This document shows positions 26,906 through 35,854 of a DNA stretch of 64,000 nucleotides, piece by piece; within the stretch, counting starts at the first letter, position 1; each line of letters starts with the position of its first letter. Source of the DNA: Clostridia bacterium. Its GTDB lineage: Bacteria > Bacillota > Clostridia > Christensenellales > Aristaeellaceae. The notes beneath the pieces were generated by a model that saw only the letters and a list, made by a program, of their open reading frames with translations, did not search any database and had not been told where the DNA came from. The DNA lies in assembly GCA_017552615.1 (NCBI GenBank), contig JAFZPI010000020.1, positions 1 through 64,000 on the forward strand, written 5' to 3'. The translations under genes and the position numbers were made by a program.

Positions 26906-26934
26906 TTGATAATTCGAAAAATGTGCTTTATAAT
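26906..26934 (+). promoter_or_regulatory. Promoter of the beta-helix protein gene
   Basis: TTGATA (26906-26911) and TATAAT (26929-26934) with a 17-base spacer, 49 bases before the start codon. A near-consensus sigma-A promoter. Confidence 0.82.
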
Positions 26935-26983
26935 CGCCTTGGAACTCACAAGCAGACCCTTAATTCAGGAAGGAGAAGCCAAC

Positions 26984-28966
26984 ATGATCTATTATGTGAA
27001 TGCCTCCGCCTCCCGTGACGGCAACGGCAGCAAGGAAATGCCCTTCCGCCACATTGACGATGCAGCCCGCGTGGCCGTGGCCGGGGACGAGGTTATCGTC
27101 GCGCCAGGTATTTATCGCGAATACGTGAATCCCCGCAATGCCGGAACGGAAGAACAGCGCATCACCTACCGCTCCGAGAAGCCCCTTGGCGCGGTCATCA
27201 CCGGCGCAGAACCGCTCTCCGGCTGGAAGAAATACAAGGGGAACGTGTGGACCCGCCGCGTGAATAACGGTGTGTTCGGCACGTACAACCCCTACACGAC
27301 AAAAGTCTGCGGCGACTGGTATTTCGCGCCGACCGTGCGTCACACCGGCTCTGTCTTCCTGAACGACAAGATGATGTATGAGACCTCGAGCATCGAGGAT
27401 TGCCAGAAGGGCGAGCCCGATCCCTGTGCCTGGAACCAGGAGGAAGCCAAATACCTCTGGTACACCGAGCAGGACGGCGACGAGACTGTCCTCTACGCCA
27501 ACTTCCAGGGCCTGGACCCCAACGCCGAAAAAGTCGAGCTCGTCGTCCGCCGCAACTGCTTCATGCCGGACAAAACCGGCGTGGGCTATATCACCGTGTC
27601 CGGCTTTGACATCAACAAGGCCGCCACGACCTGGGCACCGCCCGCCGCCTACCAGGACGGCATGATCGGCCCGCACTGGTCCAAGGGCTGGATCATTGAG
27701 GACTGCGAGATCTGGGGTAGCCGCTGCTGCGGTATCTCCCTCGGCAAATATCTCGATCCGGAAAACGATATGTATTTCTTCCACAAGCGCGTCAAGTCCC
27801 CGACCCAGATGGAGCGCGACGCGGTGTGCCGCGGCCAGTACCACGGCTGGCTGAAGGAGAAGGTCGGCAGCCACATCATCCGCCGCTGCCACATCCACCA
27901 CTGCGAGCAAACCGGCATCGTCGGCCGCATGGGCGGCGTCTTCTCCACGATCGAGGACTGCCACATCCACCACGTCTGCAACTCCCAGCAGCTGGGCGGC
28001 GCGGAGACCGCGGGCATCAAGCTCCACGCGGCCATCGACGTGACGATCCGCCGGAACCACATCCACCACTGCATCATGGGTGTCTGGTGCGACTGGCAGG
28101 CCCAGGGCGCGCGCATCACCCAGAACCTGATGCACGACAACTGGCCGCCGCAGGGCCGTCCCCATGCCATGGGCGCAATGTTCTCAACCGACGTCTTCAT
28201 CGAGGTCGGTCATGGCCCGACCCTGATCGACAACAACCTCCTGCTTTCCCCGGTGTCCGTCACGATCCCGAGCCAGGGCATCGCGGTGGTGCACAACCTG
28301 ATGCTCGGCTCCTTCAGCCTGATCAATTCCGGCGTGGACAGCATCGTCAACGGCCAGCGCGAGCCCCGTTACACGCCCTACCACATCCGCCATCGGACGG
28401 AAGTCGCGGGCTTCATGACGATCCTTCACGGCGACGACCGGGTGTATAACAACATCTTCGTCCAGCAGCACCCAATCGACCACCCGGAGCGTACGCCCGA
28501 GAACAGCGACTATGAAGTCGTCGGCACGTCGCCCTTCGACATCTTCCCGAGCTACGACGAGTGGTACGCTCCCTTCAAAGAAGGCGAGGAACCCAACATG
28601 GGCGGCCTGGGCAAGGCCCACTTCGGCCACCTGCCGGCCTGGGTGGGCGGCAACGCCTACTTCAACGGCGCGACCGTCAGCAAGCACGACACCACCGGCA
28701 AGGTTTGCAAGCGGAAAGTCTCCGTTACCTGGGAAGAGAAAGACGGCAAGACCGTTGTGAAGACCAAGCTGTACAGCCAGCTGAAGGATTTCCGCGACGG
28801 CCTGATCCACTCCGACCTCCTCGGCTATGCCTTCGAGCCCGAACAGCGCTTCGAGAATCCCGACGGCTCCGCCATCCTCTTGGACCGGGACATCTTCGGC
28901 AACCACCGCGGCACGGAAGCCCTGCCGGGCCCGTTTGCGGAAGCAATGGAAGAGGTTGTGTTCTGA
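26984..28966 (+). CDS. Right-handed parallel beta-helix protein, probable polysaccharide-active enzyme
   Basis: A 660-residue protein without a signal peptide. It opens with IYYVNASASRDGNGSKEMPF and GDEVIVAPGIYREYV, the usual entry of pectate-lyase-like beta-helices (DUF1565 type). The middle has repeated histidine-rich coils (RRCHIHHCEQTGI, IEDCHIHHVCN, RRNHIHHCIMGVWCD), which are ladder turns and may line a groove. The C-terminal region (FEPEQRFENPDGSAILLDRD) is not typical for lyases. GH families with this fold (for example GH141-like) and lyases are both possible; without a signal peptide it would act on imported oligosaccharides. AGGAAGGAGA lies seven bases before the ATG; a longer in-frame reading from 26813 would begin upstream of the promoter. 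Confidence 0.8.
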   Translation: MIYYVNASASRDGNGSKEMPFRHIDDAARVAVAGDEVIVAPGIYREYVNPRNAGTEEQRITYRSEKPLGAVITGAEPLSGWKKYKGNVWTRRVNNGVFGTYNPYTTKVCGDWYFAPTVRHTGSVFLNDKMMYETSSIEDCQKGEPDPCAWNQEEAKYLWYTEQDGDETVLYANFQGLDPNAEKVELVVRRNCFMPDKTGVGYITVSGFDINKAATTWAPPAAYQDGMIGPHWSKGWIIEDCEIWGSRCCGISLGKYLDPENDMYFFHKRVKSPTQMERDAVCRGQYHGWLKEKVGSHIIRRCHIHHCEQTGIVGRMGGVFSTIEDCHIHHVCNSQQLGGAETAGIKLHAAIDVTIRRNHIHHCIMGVWCDWQAQGARITQNLMHDNWPPQGRPHAMGAMFSTDVFIEVGHGPTLIDNNLLLSPVSVTIPSQGIAVVHNLMLGSFSLINSGVDSIVNGQREPRYTPYHIRHRTEVAGFMTILHGDDRVYNNIFVQQHPIDHPERTPENSDYEVVGTSPFDIFPSYDEWYAPFKEGEEPNMGGLGKAHFGHLPAWVGGNAYFNGATVSKHDTTGKVCKRKVSVTWEEKDGKTVVKTKLYSQLKDFRDGLIHSDLLGYAFEPEQRFENPDGSAILLDRDIFGNHRGTEALPGPFAEAMEEVVF

Positions 28967-28978
28967 AGCCTCTCTTAA

Positions 28979-29091
28979 AACCTCACCCCCAACCCCTCTC
29001 CTTTCAGGAGAGGGGAGTTTTTTACCCAAACAAAAGCCTTCCCCTGAAAGGGGAAGGGGGACCGCCGCCGCAGGCGGTGGTGGATGAGGTT
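28979..29091. repeat. Palindromic intergenic element, copy A
   Basis: Begins AACCTCACCCCCAACCCCTC and ends GGTGGATGAGGTT, which are inverted ends. Inside are CCCCTCTCCT-TTC-AGGAGAGGGG, CCTTCCCCT-GAA-AGGGGAAGG and ACCGCCGCCGCAGGCGGT hairpins. It is nearly the same as copy B at 35855. It lies between two convergent genes and its hairpins, one followed by six T, may end transcription in both directions. Confidence 0.8.
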
Positions 29092-29096
29092 CCCTT

Positions 29097-29738
29097 TTAC
29101 GCCAATCTCAGCCGATATCCTGTCTTGTAGACCGTCTCGATCGCCGTGGGGCCAAGTTTTCTGCGCAGGCGCTGCACGTGGACGTCCACCGTGCGCGTGA
29201 TGCCCATGCCCTGGTAGCCCCATGCCGTGCGCAGCAGTTCCTCCCGGGTGACGGGAGCGTCCGGCGAGCGCATCAGCGCCTGGAGCAGTTCAAACTCCTG
29301 GGCCGTGAGCACCAGCGGTTCTCCGTCCTTGGTCACGCAATGGGCGTTGACATCCAGGCGCAGGCCGCCGCAACGGAGCGTGCTGAGGCCGTTCTCAAGC
29401 AGCTGGTCCACCGCATTCAGGAAAGTCTCGTTGTCGAAAGGGCTCTGCAGCACATCGCAGTCCCCGTGGTACATAGCCCGCAGGTGGTCGGCGTTTGCCG
29501 CGTCCGACGTGATAAAGAGCACCGGAAGTCCGCGGTCCATCAGCATGCGCAGGAAGTGACATCCCTGGCTGAAGGATACCTGCGCGTCCAGCACGGTCAT
29601 CCTCCGTCCGGCGGCCAGGGCGCGCTCGGCTTCACGCACAGAGTGCGCAGGGGTCACGCCGTGACCGCTCCGGGAGAGCAGTTCCGCCATTCTCCGGCAT
29701 TCCTGACGGTTGGGTTCAAGGATCAGTACTTCTGCCAT
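29097..29738 (-). CDS. OmpR-type response regulator with an atypical receiver
   Basis: A 213-residue DNA-binding regulator. The N-terminal receiver has the phospho-acceptor position at Asp51 (TVLDAQ) and Thr77, but the metal-binding acidic pair is Glu8-Pro9 and the conserved Lys before Pro is Ser99 (QSPFDNETF), so normal phosphorylation is doubtful. The C-terminal winged helix is standard (LTAQEFELLQALM, TRTVDVHVQRLRRKL, VYKTGYRL). The start is ATG at 29738, with GAGGTGAT upstream; a GTG at 29756 is the alternative. It follows the PP2C phosphatase gene by 79 bases; no histidine kinase is adjacent. Confidence 0.9.
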   Translation of the reverse strand: MAEVLILEPNRQECRRMAELLSRSGHGVTPAHSVREAERALAAGRRMTVLDAQVSFSQGCHFLRMLMDRGLPVLFITSDAANADHLRAMYHGDCDVLQSPFDNETFLNAVDQLLENGLSTLRCGGLRLDVNAHCVTKDGEPLVLTAQEFELLQALMRSPDAPVTREELLRTAWGYQGMGITRTVDVHVQRLRRKLGPTAIETVYKTGYRLRLA

Positions 29739-29817
29739 TCGTATCACCTCTTTCACCTATCAGACGATTGGGAAAGAGGTTTTGTTGCATCGGAGTGAAA
29801 TTTTCTTTCCGGCACAC

Positions 29818-31989
29818 TCAGTTGCCGTTGTACCGAAGCGCCAGCATGGTGATGTCATCAAACTGTTCCGCCCCGTCCACAAAGCGGTCAATGGCCGCTT
29901 TCACATTGTGCAGCAGGGTCTGCGGATCGGCATCCGGGTTCTCGTTCAGGGCATCCAGCACCCTCTCTTCGCCCATGAGTTCATCCGTCTTGCTGGTGGC
30001 CTCCATGACACCATCGGTGTAGACAAACAGGGTGTCCCCGGGACAGAGCTCAAAGCGGTGATCCCTGAAGCAGGCATCTTCCAGCACAGCCATGGACAGG
30101 CTGTGGCGGTACTTGACCATTTCAAACTTGCCGCCCGCTCGGCGGATGATCGGGTGCTCGTGGCCCGCATTGACCGCGACACCTTCCCCGGTGGAAATTG
30201 TCAGGACGCCCACCCAGGCTGTGACGAACATACCCGCGGCGTTGCCCTCCATCAGCTGGTTGTTGACGTTGGCCAGCACGTTCGCCAGGCCCTCGCCGCT
30301 CTGCAGGCGGTTCTTGATCAGGGTCTTGGCGATCATCATGAACAGCGCGGCGGGAACACCCTTGCCGGAGACATCCGCCATCACCATGGCCAGGTGGTCG
30401 TCATCCACCAGGAAGAAGTCATAGAAATCGCCGCCGACCTCCCGCGCCGGGGTCATGGAGGCATAGAGGTCAAAGTGCGGATTGTTGGGATACGGCGGGA
30501 AGATTCGCGGCAGCTGGCTGCCCTGGATCTCCTTGGCCATGGTGAGCTCCGAATTGATGCGCTCCTTCTCCGCCGTGACCCGCTTCACTTCCTGCACATA
30601 CTCGACAGTCCGGTGGGAAAGTGCGGCAAAGGATTCCGACAGAGCCTCCACCTCGTCGCCGGTGCGGTAGGCGTCTTCCATCCTGAACTCCGGGTTTTCC
30701 TCGCTGATCGACGCGATGCGCCGGGTTATGGTATTCAAGGGCTTCACGATCCGCTTTCCGATCACGACCGCGTTGACGATCAACAGCGCTGACAGGACCA
30801 GCAGAACCCCGAGCAGAATCCACTGTGCATGCCGGATGCTGCTGCGATAGACTTCCGTGCCCTCATCGCGGATACTTTCATAGCGTGCAGACAGTTCCTC
30901 TGCCGGCATCAGGGCGGTCGCTTCACTGAAGGCTGCGATCATCGTCCAGCCCACAGTTTTCATTGGGATGCCCATCATGTACCAGACACCGTCTTCCAAC
31001 TCAACAAGCTGTACGTCGGTCTTCTTCTCCAGGGCCTCCGTCACAAGAGCGGCAAGGGCGTTGTTCCCGGAGATCCGCAGGTCCTCCTCTGCCGCTCCTG
31101 TCTCTACCTTGAATTCTCCTTCCGTCCTCGGCGAACAGATGACATGTCCGTCTTTGTTGATAACCGCGAGAAAACCGCCGTTCTGGTCAGATTCCTGTAC
31201 AGCCTTTTGCATCGAGGTCAGATACAGATCCGCGCCGACCACGCCTAGTAATTCTCCGTCTGCGTTATAAACGGGCATGGCACACTCGATCGTGAGCTGA
31301 TCGGATTCTTTCCCGTCCGCCTCCAGCTCCGTAAAGACCAGTTCGCCTGCTTCCACCGCCTGCTGATACCAGTCGCGCGTGGTGGGGTCGTAAGAGATCG
31401 GCTGCCCGTCCCCGTCGAGCCAGCCGGAGGCTTTGTCGCTCACCGAGAGGAACGTTCCCTCGGGAAAACCAATGTAAAGATGGTCCATGCCATAAACACT
31501 GCACAGATCGACCATCATATCGGAGAGATTAGCCGCCAGGTCCAGCCGACTTCTGACGGCTTCATCTCCCAGATCCACCCCTTCCGCGGGAATCACAACA
31601 GCTTCGGTTTGTCCGTCGAGAGAGGGATCCGGCTGAACCCAGGAGTGGGCCGGAAAGGCTTCAGGAGAGGAGAGAACCGTAGCAGCATATTGCCCCAGGA
31701 GGATGACCTGGTTCCGGACATCGCTAAAGAGGCTGTCCGTAATCTCGGCTTCCTTTTGCATTAGCTGGTCCATGCTCGACCGGACCACCGTGTCCATCAC
31801 ACTGCCGACTTCCGTCGTCACAGCGGCCCGCTGCTTCTCGCTGGTTTCTTCCACCTGCGCGGTCAGTCGGTTGCTCTGGAGGATGGTCGCAATCGTCAGA
31901 ACAGCCAAAATCAGCAGGATCGTAACCAGAACAAGATTAAAGACCTTGCTCTCAATCCCGCCGATGGTGATGTTCTTGAATTTCTTCAT
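29818..31989 (-). CDS. Membrane PP2C/SpoIIE-type Ser/Thr phosphatase with Cache sensor and HAMP
   Basis: A 723-residue signalling protein. It has a membrane helix at about residues 18-38, a large outside double-Cache sensor region (DPTTRDWYQQAVEAGELVFTE and AMPVYNADGELLGVVGADL are diagnostic), a second helix at about 390-412, a HAMP linker (IVKPLNTITRRI), a coiled helix, and a SpoIIE-type phosphatase domain. Metal-binding motifs are visible: GGDFYDFF, MADVSGKGVPAALFM (Asp near 539), NAGHEHP, YTDGVMEA and DDITMLAL. Proteins of this plan (RsbU/RsbP-like) dephosphorylate anti-anti-sigma factors in response to an outside ligand. No such partner is next to it. GGAGGG lies ten bases before the ATG. 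Confidence 0.95.
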   Translation of the reverse strand: MKKFKNITIGGIESKVFNLVLVTILLILAVLTIATILQSNRLTAQVEETSEKQRAAVTTEVGSVMDTVVRSSMDQLMQKEAEITDSLFSDVRNQVILLGQYAATVLSSPEAFPAHSWVQPDPSLDGQTEAVVIPAEGVDLGDEAVRSRLDLAANLSDMMVDLCSVYGMDHLYIGFPEGTFLSVSDKASGWLDGDGQPISYDPTTRDWYQQAVEAGELVFTELEADGKESDQLTIECAMPVYNADGELLGVVGADLYLTSMQKAVQESDQNGGFLAVINKDGHVICSPRTEGEFKVETGAAEEDLRISGNNALAALVTEALEKKTDVQLVELEDGVWYMMGIPMKTVGWTMIAAFSEATALMPAEELSARYESIRDEGTEVYRSSIRHAQWILLGVLLVLSALLIVNAVVIGKRIVKPLNTITRRIASISEENPEFRMEDAYRTGDEVEALSESFAALSHRTVEYVQEVKRVTAEKERINSELTMAKEIQGSQLPRIFPPYPNNPHFDLYASMTPAREVGGDFYDFFLVDDDHLAMVMADVSGKGVPAALFMMIAKTLIKNRLQSGEGLANVLANVNNQLMEGNAAGMFVTAWVGVLTISTGEGVAVNAGHEHPIIRRAGGKFEMVKYRHSLSMAVLEDACFRDHRFELCPGDTLFVYTDGVMEATSKTDELMGEERVLDALNENPDADPQTLLHNVKAAIDRFVDGAEQFDDITMLALRYNGN

Positions 31990-32033
31990 TGCGGTTCATC
32001 CCTCCAGAGGCTGCGTTTGGAATCAACAGAGAA

Positions 32034-32062
32034 AGTATATCACTTGTCTGTACCGATATCCA
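32034..32062 (-). promoter_or_regulatory. Promoter of the PP2C phosphatase gene
   Basis: TGGATA and TATACT on the minus strand with a 17-base spacer, the -10 box lying 44 bases before the start codon. Four and five matches to consensus. Confidence 0.6.
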
Positions 32063-32104
32063 GTCTTTTCTTCCCGAAACGGACGAATTTGGTCGAAAAG
32101 TGGT

Positions 32105-32133
32105 TTGAAATGTATTGCCGGGCGTGCTATACT
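32105..32133 (+). promoter_or_regulatory. Promoter of the phosphoesterase-AEC-queH operon
   Basis: TTGAAA (32105-32110) and TATACT (32128-32133) with a 17-base spacer, 24 bases before the start codon of the phosphoesterase. Confidence 0.78.
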
Positions 32134-32157
32134 GTCCCCTGTAAGGAGGCGAGGGAG

Positions 32158-32835
32158 ATGCGGATTGTGCTCCTGGGGGACCTGCACGGCAACCGACCGG
32201 CCACGCTGGCTATGGAAGCGGCGCTGCGGGACATCCCGGCAGACGAGACCTGGTTCCTGGGCGACGCAGTCGGCAAGGGGCCTTCTTCCGCGTTCACCTG
32301 CGACTGGGTGCGCGAGCACTGCGATCGCTTCATCGGCGGGAATTGGGACTACGGCATCGGCGGAAAGGAATTCCCGCAGGACGGCTACTACTGGAACCAG
32401 CTGGGTCCGGAACGCATGCAGTGGCTGCGCAACCTACCTTCGGAGGCGGAGCTTTCTTTCGCGGGCCTGAGGTTCCGGCTCTTCCACGGGCGTCCAGTCA
32501 CGCCGCTGCTGACGGCGAGCTCGGACCGCGAAATGCTGGAAGCCACGATGGCGACGGAGCAAGGTGTTTATGATGCCGCCATTTTCGCCGACAGCCACCG
32601 GCCCTTTATCCGGACGCTGAACACCGGCTACATCTGCAATACCGGTTCGATCGGCAACAGCCTGGGCGTGCCCAAGGCGCACTGCATGCTCCTTGAGGAT
32701 TGTCCCCTGCGAATGACCATTCTCTCCGTCCCCTATGACAACGAGGCTGCCGCGGAAGACGCCCGCATGGACCCGGACCTCCCTCACCGGGATGCCTGGA
32801 TCCGCGAAGTGCTCACCGGCGAATATTCTCGCTGA
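32158..32835 (+). CDS. Metallophosphoesterase, YfcE-like
   Basis: A 225-residue cytoplasmic calcineurin-type phosphoesterase. Metal-site motifs are LLGDLHGN (first Asp and His), WFLGDAVGKGP, GGNWDYG (the GNxD/E position), and ADSHRPFI with NTGSIGN for the C-terminal His cluster. The family hydrolyses phosphodiesters or phosphomonoesters of small molecules; the true substrate is unknown. The start at 32158 has AGGAGG eight bases upstream and lies behind a good promoter; a longer in-frame reading begins before that promoter. It starts a four-gene plus-strand run (AEC transporter 11 bases later). Confidence 0.9.
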   Translation: MRIVLLGDLHGNRPATLAMEAALRDIPADETWFLGDAVGKGPSSAFTCDWVREHCDRFIGGNWDYGIGGKEFPQDGYYWNQLGPERMQWLRNLPSEAELSFAGLRFRLFHGRPVTPLLTASSDREMLEATMATEQGVYDAAIFADSHRPFIRTLNTGYICNTGSIGNSLGVPKAHCMLLEDCPLRMTILSVPYDNEAAAEDARMDPDLPHRDAWIREVLTGEYSR

Positions 32836-32846
32836 GGAGGCGTCCG

Positions 32847-33800
32847 ATGGATCCCCTTCAAAGTTTCCTCGTGGCCGTGAAGGCTGTGCTGCCCTTCCTC
32901 GTCTATCTGGGACTGGGCTATCTCGCGGTGGCTGTGCACATTGCCGACCGCGCGTTTATGAACCGGATGAACAAGTTCATCTTCACGCTGATCTTCCCCT
33001 TTATGACTTTCAACAGCGTCTATGGTGCCTCCCGGGAGGGCATGCCCTCCGCCACTTTGCTGATCTTCTCGGCCGTCGGCATTCTGGCATTGGAAGCCCT
33101 TCTCCTGCTGATCGTTCCGCGGATCATCAAAGAAAATCCCCGCCGCGGCGTGGTCATTCAGGCCATCTTCCGCTCGAATTTCGCACTCTACGGCATCCCC
33201 ATGACCCTCAGCCTTTTCCCGGACGGCGGTTCCGTAGCGGGGATCCTGCTGCTGGAGGTCGTGTCCATTTTCAACATCACCTCCGTCATCATCCAGGAAC
33301 TGTTCAACAGCGAGAACGGCGGCCGCGTGAACATCAGGGCACTCCCCGGCAAGCTTGTCAGGAATCCGCTTCTGCAGGGCTGTGTGGTGGGCCTGCTGTT
33401 CTTCGCCTTCGGCTGGCAGCTTCCGGAACACCTTGAGAAGCCGGTCGCCGCGCTGGGCAACAGCGCCACGCCTCTGGCCATGATCACCCTCGGCGGAACG
33501 CTCAGCTTCAGCGCTTTGCGAAAGAACCGCCGGCTACTCTCCGGCGTTCTGGGGGTCCGACTGGTGCTGCTCCCCATCGTTTCCTTGCTGCTCGCTTACG
33601 CCATAGGATTGCGGGGCGTGGAACTCTTCCTGGTCCTGATGATCGCCGGAACGCCCATCGCGACTTCTTCCTACCCCATGGCCGCCAACATGGGCGGCGA
33701 CGGTGAACTGGCGGGGCAGTTGGTATTTGTTTCGACGGTGGTCTCGCTGGCGACCATCTTCGGCTTTGTGTTCGCACTGTCCCAGATGGGATTGATCTGA
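32847..33800 (+). CDS. AEC-family transporter (auxin efflux carrier/malate permease-like)
   Basis: A 317-residue membrane protein of ten predicted helices from the AEC family, which exports or exchanges organic acids such as malate. The N-terminal half (RAFMNRMNKFIFTLIFPFMTF) and C-terminal half (ATPLAMITLGGTLSF, GTPIATSSYPMA) show the two inverted five-helix repeats with their broken helices. GAGGAGG precedes the ATG. It is second in the operon before queH. Confidence 0.92.
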   Translation: MDPLQSFLVAVKAVLPFLVYLGLGYLAVAVHIADRAFMNRMNKFIFTLIFPFMTFNSVYGASREGMPSATLLIFSAVGILALEALLLLIVPRIIKENPRRGVVIQAIFRSNFALYGIPMTLSLFPDGGSVAGILLLEVVSIFNITSVIIQELFNSENGGRVNIRALPGKLVRNPLLQGCVVGLLFFAFGWQLPEHLEKPVAALGNSATPLAMITLGGTLSFSALRKNRRLLSGVLGVRLVLLPIVSLLLAYAIGLRGVELFLVLMIAGTPIATSSYPMAANMGGDGELAGQLVFVSTVVSLATIFGFVFALSQMGLI

Positions 33801-33821
33801 TTCAGGAAAGGAGGCGCGGCA

Positions 33822-34439
33822 ATGATCGATCCGGAGAAAGTTTTTTCCGATAGCAACCGTTTGAAAATTCTGCTTCATATCTGCTGCGCTCCTTGCTCCT
33901 CCGCTACATTGGAGCGCCTGCAGGAACACTTTGAGGTGGACTTTTACTTCTATAACCCCAACATCGAACCTTACGAAGAGTTCTGCAAACGCGCCGGTGA
34001 AGCTGAGCGATTCATCCGGGAATTCCGGCCGGACGGCGGGGTGAAAGTGATTGTCGCGGATTATGACCACGAAGCTTTTGAGGCCATCGCCTGCGGACGC
34101 GAAAACATCCCCGAGCGCGGGGAACGCTGCCGGCTATGCTATGAACTGCGGATGAGAGCCGCCGCCGAATACGCCAAAACGCATGGCTATGACGCCTTCA
34201 CCACATCACTCTCCATCAGCCCGCACAAGTCCTCCGCCTGGATCAACGAGATCGGTCTCGCTCTGGAGAAAGAGCTTGGAATTGCTTTCGTCTGGAGCGA
34301 TTTCAAGAAGAAGGACGGCTATCACCGTTCCATTCAGTTATCCAAAGAATACGGCCTGTACCGGCAGGACTGGTGCGGCTGCGTCTACTCCCGCCGGGAG
34401 CGGGAAGCCCAGAAACGCGCACGGGGAGAGGAGGCATAA
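33822..34439 (+). CDS. queH: Epoxyqueuosine reductase QueH
   Basis: A 205-residue enzyme that reduces epoxyqueuosine to queuosine in tRNA, the last step of the queuosine route; it replaces the unrelated cobalamin-dependent QueG. The pattern LLHICCAPCSS near residue 20 and GERCRLCYELRM near residue 107 supply the four Cys and the neighbouring Cys pair that hold the iron-sulfur cluster and second metal of QueH. QDWCGCVYS provides the C-terminal Cys pair. It lies 21 bases after the AEC gene and its stop is two bases before the zinc-ribbon gene. Confidence 0.95.
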   Translation: MIDPEKVFSDSNRLKILLHICCAPCSSATLERLQEHFEVDFYFYNPNIEPYEEFCKRAGEAERFIREFRPDGGVKVIVADYDHEAFEAIACGRENIPERGERCRLCYELRMRAAAEYAKTHGYDAFTTSLSISPHKSSAWINEIGLALEKELGIAFVWSDFKKKDGYHRSIQLSKEYGLYRQDWCGCVYSRREREAQKRARGEEA

Positions 34440-34441
34440 GC

Positions 34442-35248
34442 ATGGCAGTCACAGCGTTCTGCCGCAAGTGCGGCAAGGAGATCCGTCCGGGCGCCACCTG
34501 CCCCACCTGCGGCAGCAAGCTCAGCGCGCCTCATACCCTCTGGCGGATCAGCCGGCGTCCCGTGCTGAGCTGGACTTGCTGGAACGCACCTCTGCGGCTT
34601 GCGCTTCCGGCCCTGTTCCTGGTCGGCCTGGCGCTGCTGGGAGCGGAACTCACAGCGGGGCCCGGAGGCCTGCAGCGTTTCCTGGACGGCTCCATGCCCG
34701 CCCTGCTTGGATGGATGCTTGCCGGTTTGCTGTTTGCTGTCGGACTGACCCTGTTTTTACAGGGGAAAGAAACCCTTGAGATCGCGGCAGACAAAACCGG
34801 CGTAACAATGCGTGTGCTGCTGCCCAAACCCAGCGCTGTGCAGCTGCTGGCGCACTTCCGTTCGCCCCGTCTTCTCCGGGATGAGAGTCAGCGCATGGAA
34901 TACGGCCTGCAGGCGGATGAACGCCGCGTGGCCTGGAAGGACGTCCGCCGCGTGCAGCTCTGGCCCGAGAAGGGCATGTTCCTCCTCTACGGCCCCCGGT
35001 GGTGGCTACGCATGGCCGTGCCCTGCGACGAGGAGGGCTGGCGCGAGATGAGCGCCCTTGTCACCGAAAAGCTCGGGCATAAAAAGGGAGCAAATGTCCC
35101 CGCTTCCATGCGTGCAGTGCCGAAAGCGAAGCCTTCCGGGAAACGTTCAAAACCGCCTGCCCCTGTCCACGACGGTTACCAGGAAGATTTCATGGCTGAT
35201 ATCGCCCGGATGAACGCGGAGATGAACGGCGAAAACAGCGATTTGTAA
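34442..35248 (+). CDS. Zinc-ribbon membrane protein of unknown function
   Basis: A 268-residue protein that I do not recognise as a whole. The first 25 residues are a zinc ribbon (CRKCGKEIRPGATCPTCGSK). Two membrane helices follow (about 45-67 and 82-103), then a cytoplasmic beta-rich domain similar in layout to bacterial PH-like domains (RRVAWKDVRRVQLWPEKGMF, FLLYGPRWWLRMAVP), and a charged, Lys/Pro-rich tail. AGGAGG is seven bases upstream, inside queH. It is probably translated together with queH, but a functional link is not evident. Confidence 0.75.
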   Translation: MAVTAFCRKCGKEIRPGATCPTCGSKLSAPHTLWRISRRPVLSWTCWNAPLRLALPALFLVGLALLGAELTAGPGGLQRFLDGSMPALLGWMLAGLLFAVGLTLFLQGKETLEIAADKTGVTMRVLLPKPSAVQLLAHFRSPRLLRDESQRMEYGLQADERRVAWKDVRRVQLWPEKGMFLLYGPRWWLRMAVPCDEEGWREMSALVTEKLGHKKGANVPASMRAVPKAKPSGKRSKPPAPVHDGYQEDFMADIARMNAEMNGENSDL

Positions 35249-35263
35249 ATTTCCCGAAACGCA

Positions 35264-35292
35264 TTGACAGACAGGCTTGCGGATTGTAGAAT
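35264..35292 (+). promoter_or_regulatory. Promoter of the small exported protein gene
   Basis: TTGACA (35264-35269) and TAGAAT (35287-35292), 17-base spacer, 33 bases before the start codon. Confidence 0.82.
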
Positions 35293-35325
35293 CAGCATAC
35301 AAACACAGGTTTGGGAGGGATTCTC

Positions 35326-35820
35326 ATGCGAAAGACAGGACACAGGATCTGGATCCTGGGGGTTTTACTCGCCCTGGCGCTGGTCCTGACACCGCTCAGC
35401 GGATTGGCTGAATCCTGGGCGGGCCTTTACGGGACCCTGTCTTCCTCTTCCGGTGTCCGGCTGACGGCCCTCTCCCTGCGGGAAAGCGGCGGTAACGGCT
35501 GGAGCAGCCCCTATGGAGGCAACGTGTTTGTGCTCGTCCGCTTCCGTGCGGAGAACGGCACCGGTCGCGAACTGACGATTTCCACCGTGGTGGACTTCGA
35601 GCTCCGGGCAGACGGCGTTTCGATTCCCTGGAGCCAAAGCGCGACACTCGCGACGGAACCCACTCTGGACGGCTCCATTGCACCGGGCCGCAGCGCCGAA
35701 GGCGAGGTCGGCTGGGAGGTTCCCTCGGGCTGGCAGAGCATTGAACTCCGCTATTTCCCGGACGGCCGCAGTTCCGCCCCGCTGGTCTTCGGATTCACGC
35801 GGAACGATCTCGGCTGGTGA
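35326..35820 (+). CDS. Small exported beta-sandwich protein (DUF4352-like)
   Basis: A 164-residue protein with a signal peptide (RIWILGVLLALALVLTPLSG, cleavage after GLAE region) and one beta-rich domain. The pattern GGNVFVLVRFRAENGTGRELTI, DFELRADGVSIP and SAEGEVGWEVPSGWQSIELRY resembles the DUF4352/telobox immunoglobulin-like family of exported Firmicute proteins. ATG at 35326 has GGGAGGGA six bases upstream. It has its own promoter and is followed by repeat copy B, which may end its transcript. Function unknown. Confidence 0.75.
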   Translation: MRKTGHRIWILGVLLALALVLTPLSGLAESWAGLYGTLSSSSGVRLTALSLRESGGNGWSSPYGGNVFVLVRFRAENGTGRELTISTVVDFELRADGVSIPWSQSATLATEPTLDGSIAPGRSAEGEVGWEVPSGWQSIELRYFPDGRSSAPLVFGFTRNDLGW

Positions 35821-35854
35821 TTCTACTCAGATTCCAGTTCAGTCCTATGTGCGA

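Noticed and set aside
26813-26983. N-terminal extension of the beta-helix protein
   Set aside because: The extension begins before the promoter at 26906-26934, and the AGGAAGGAGA site lies before the ATG at 26984.
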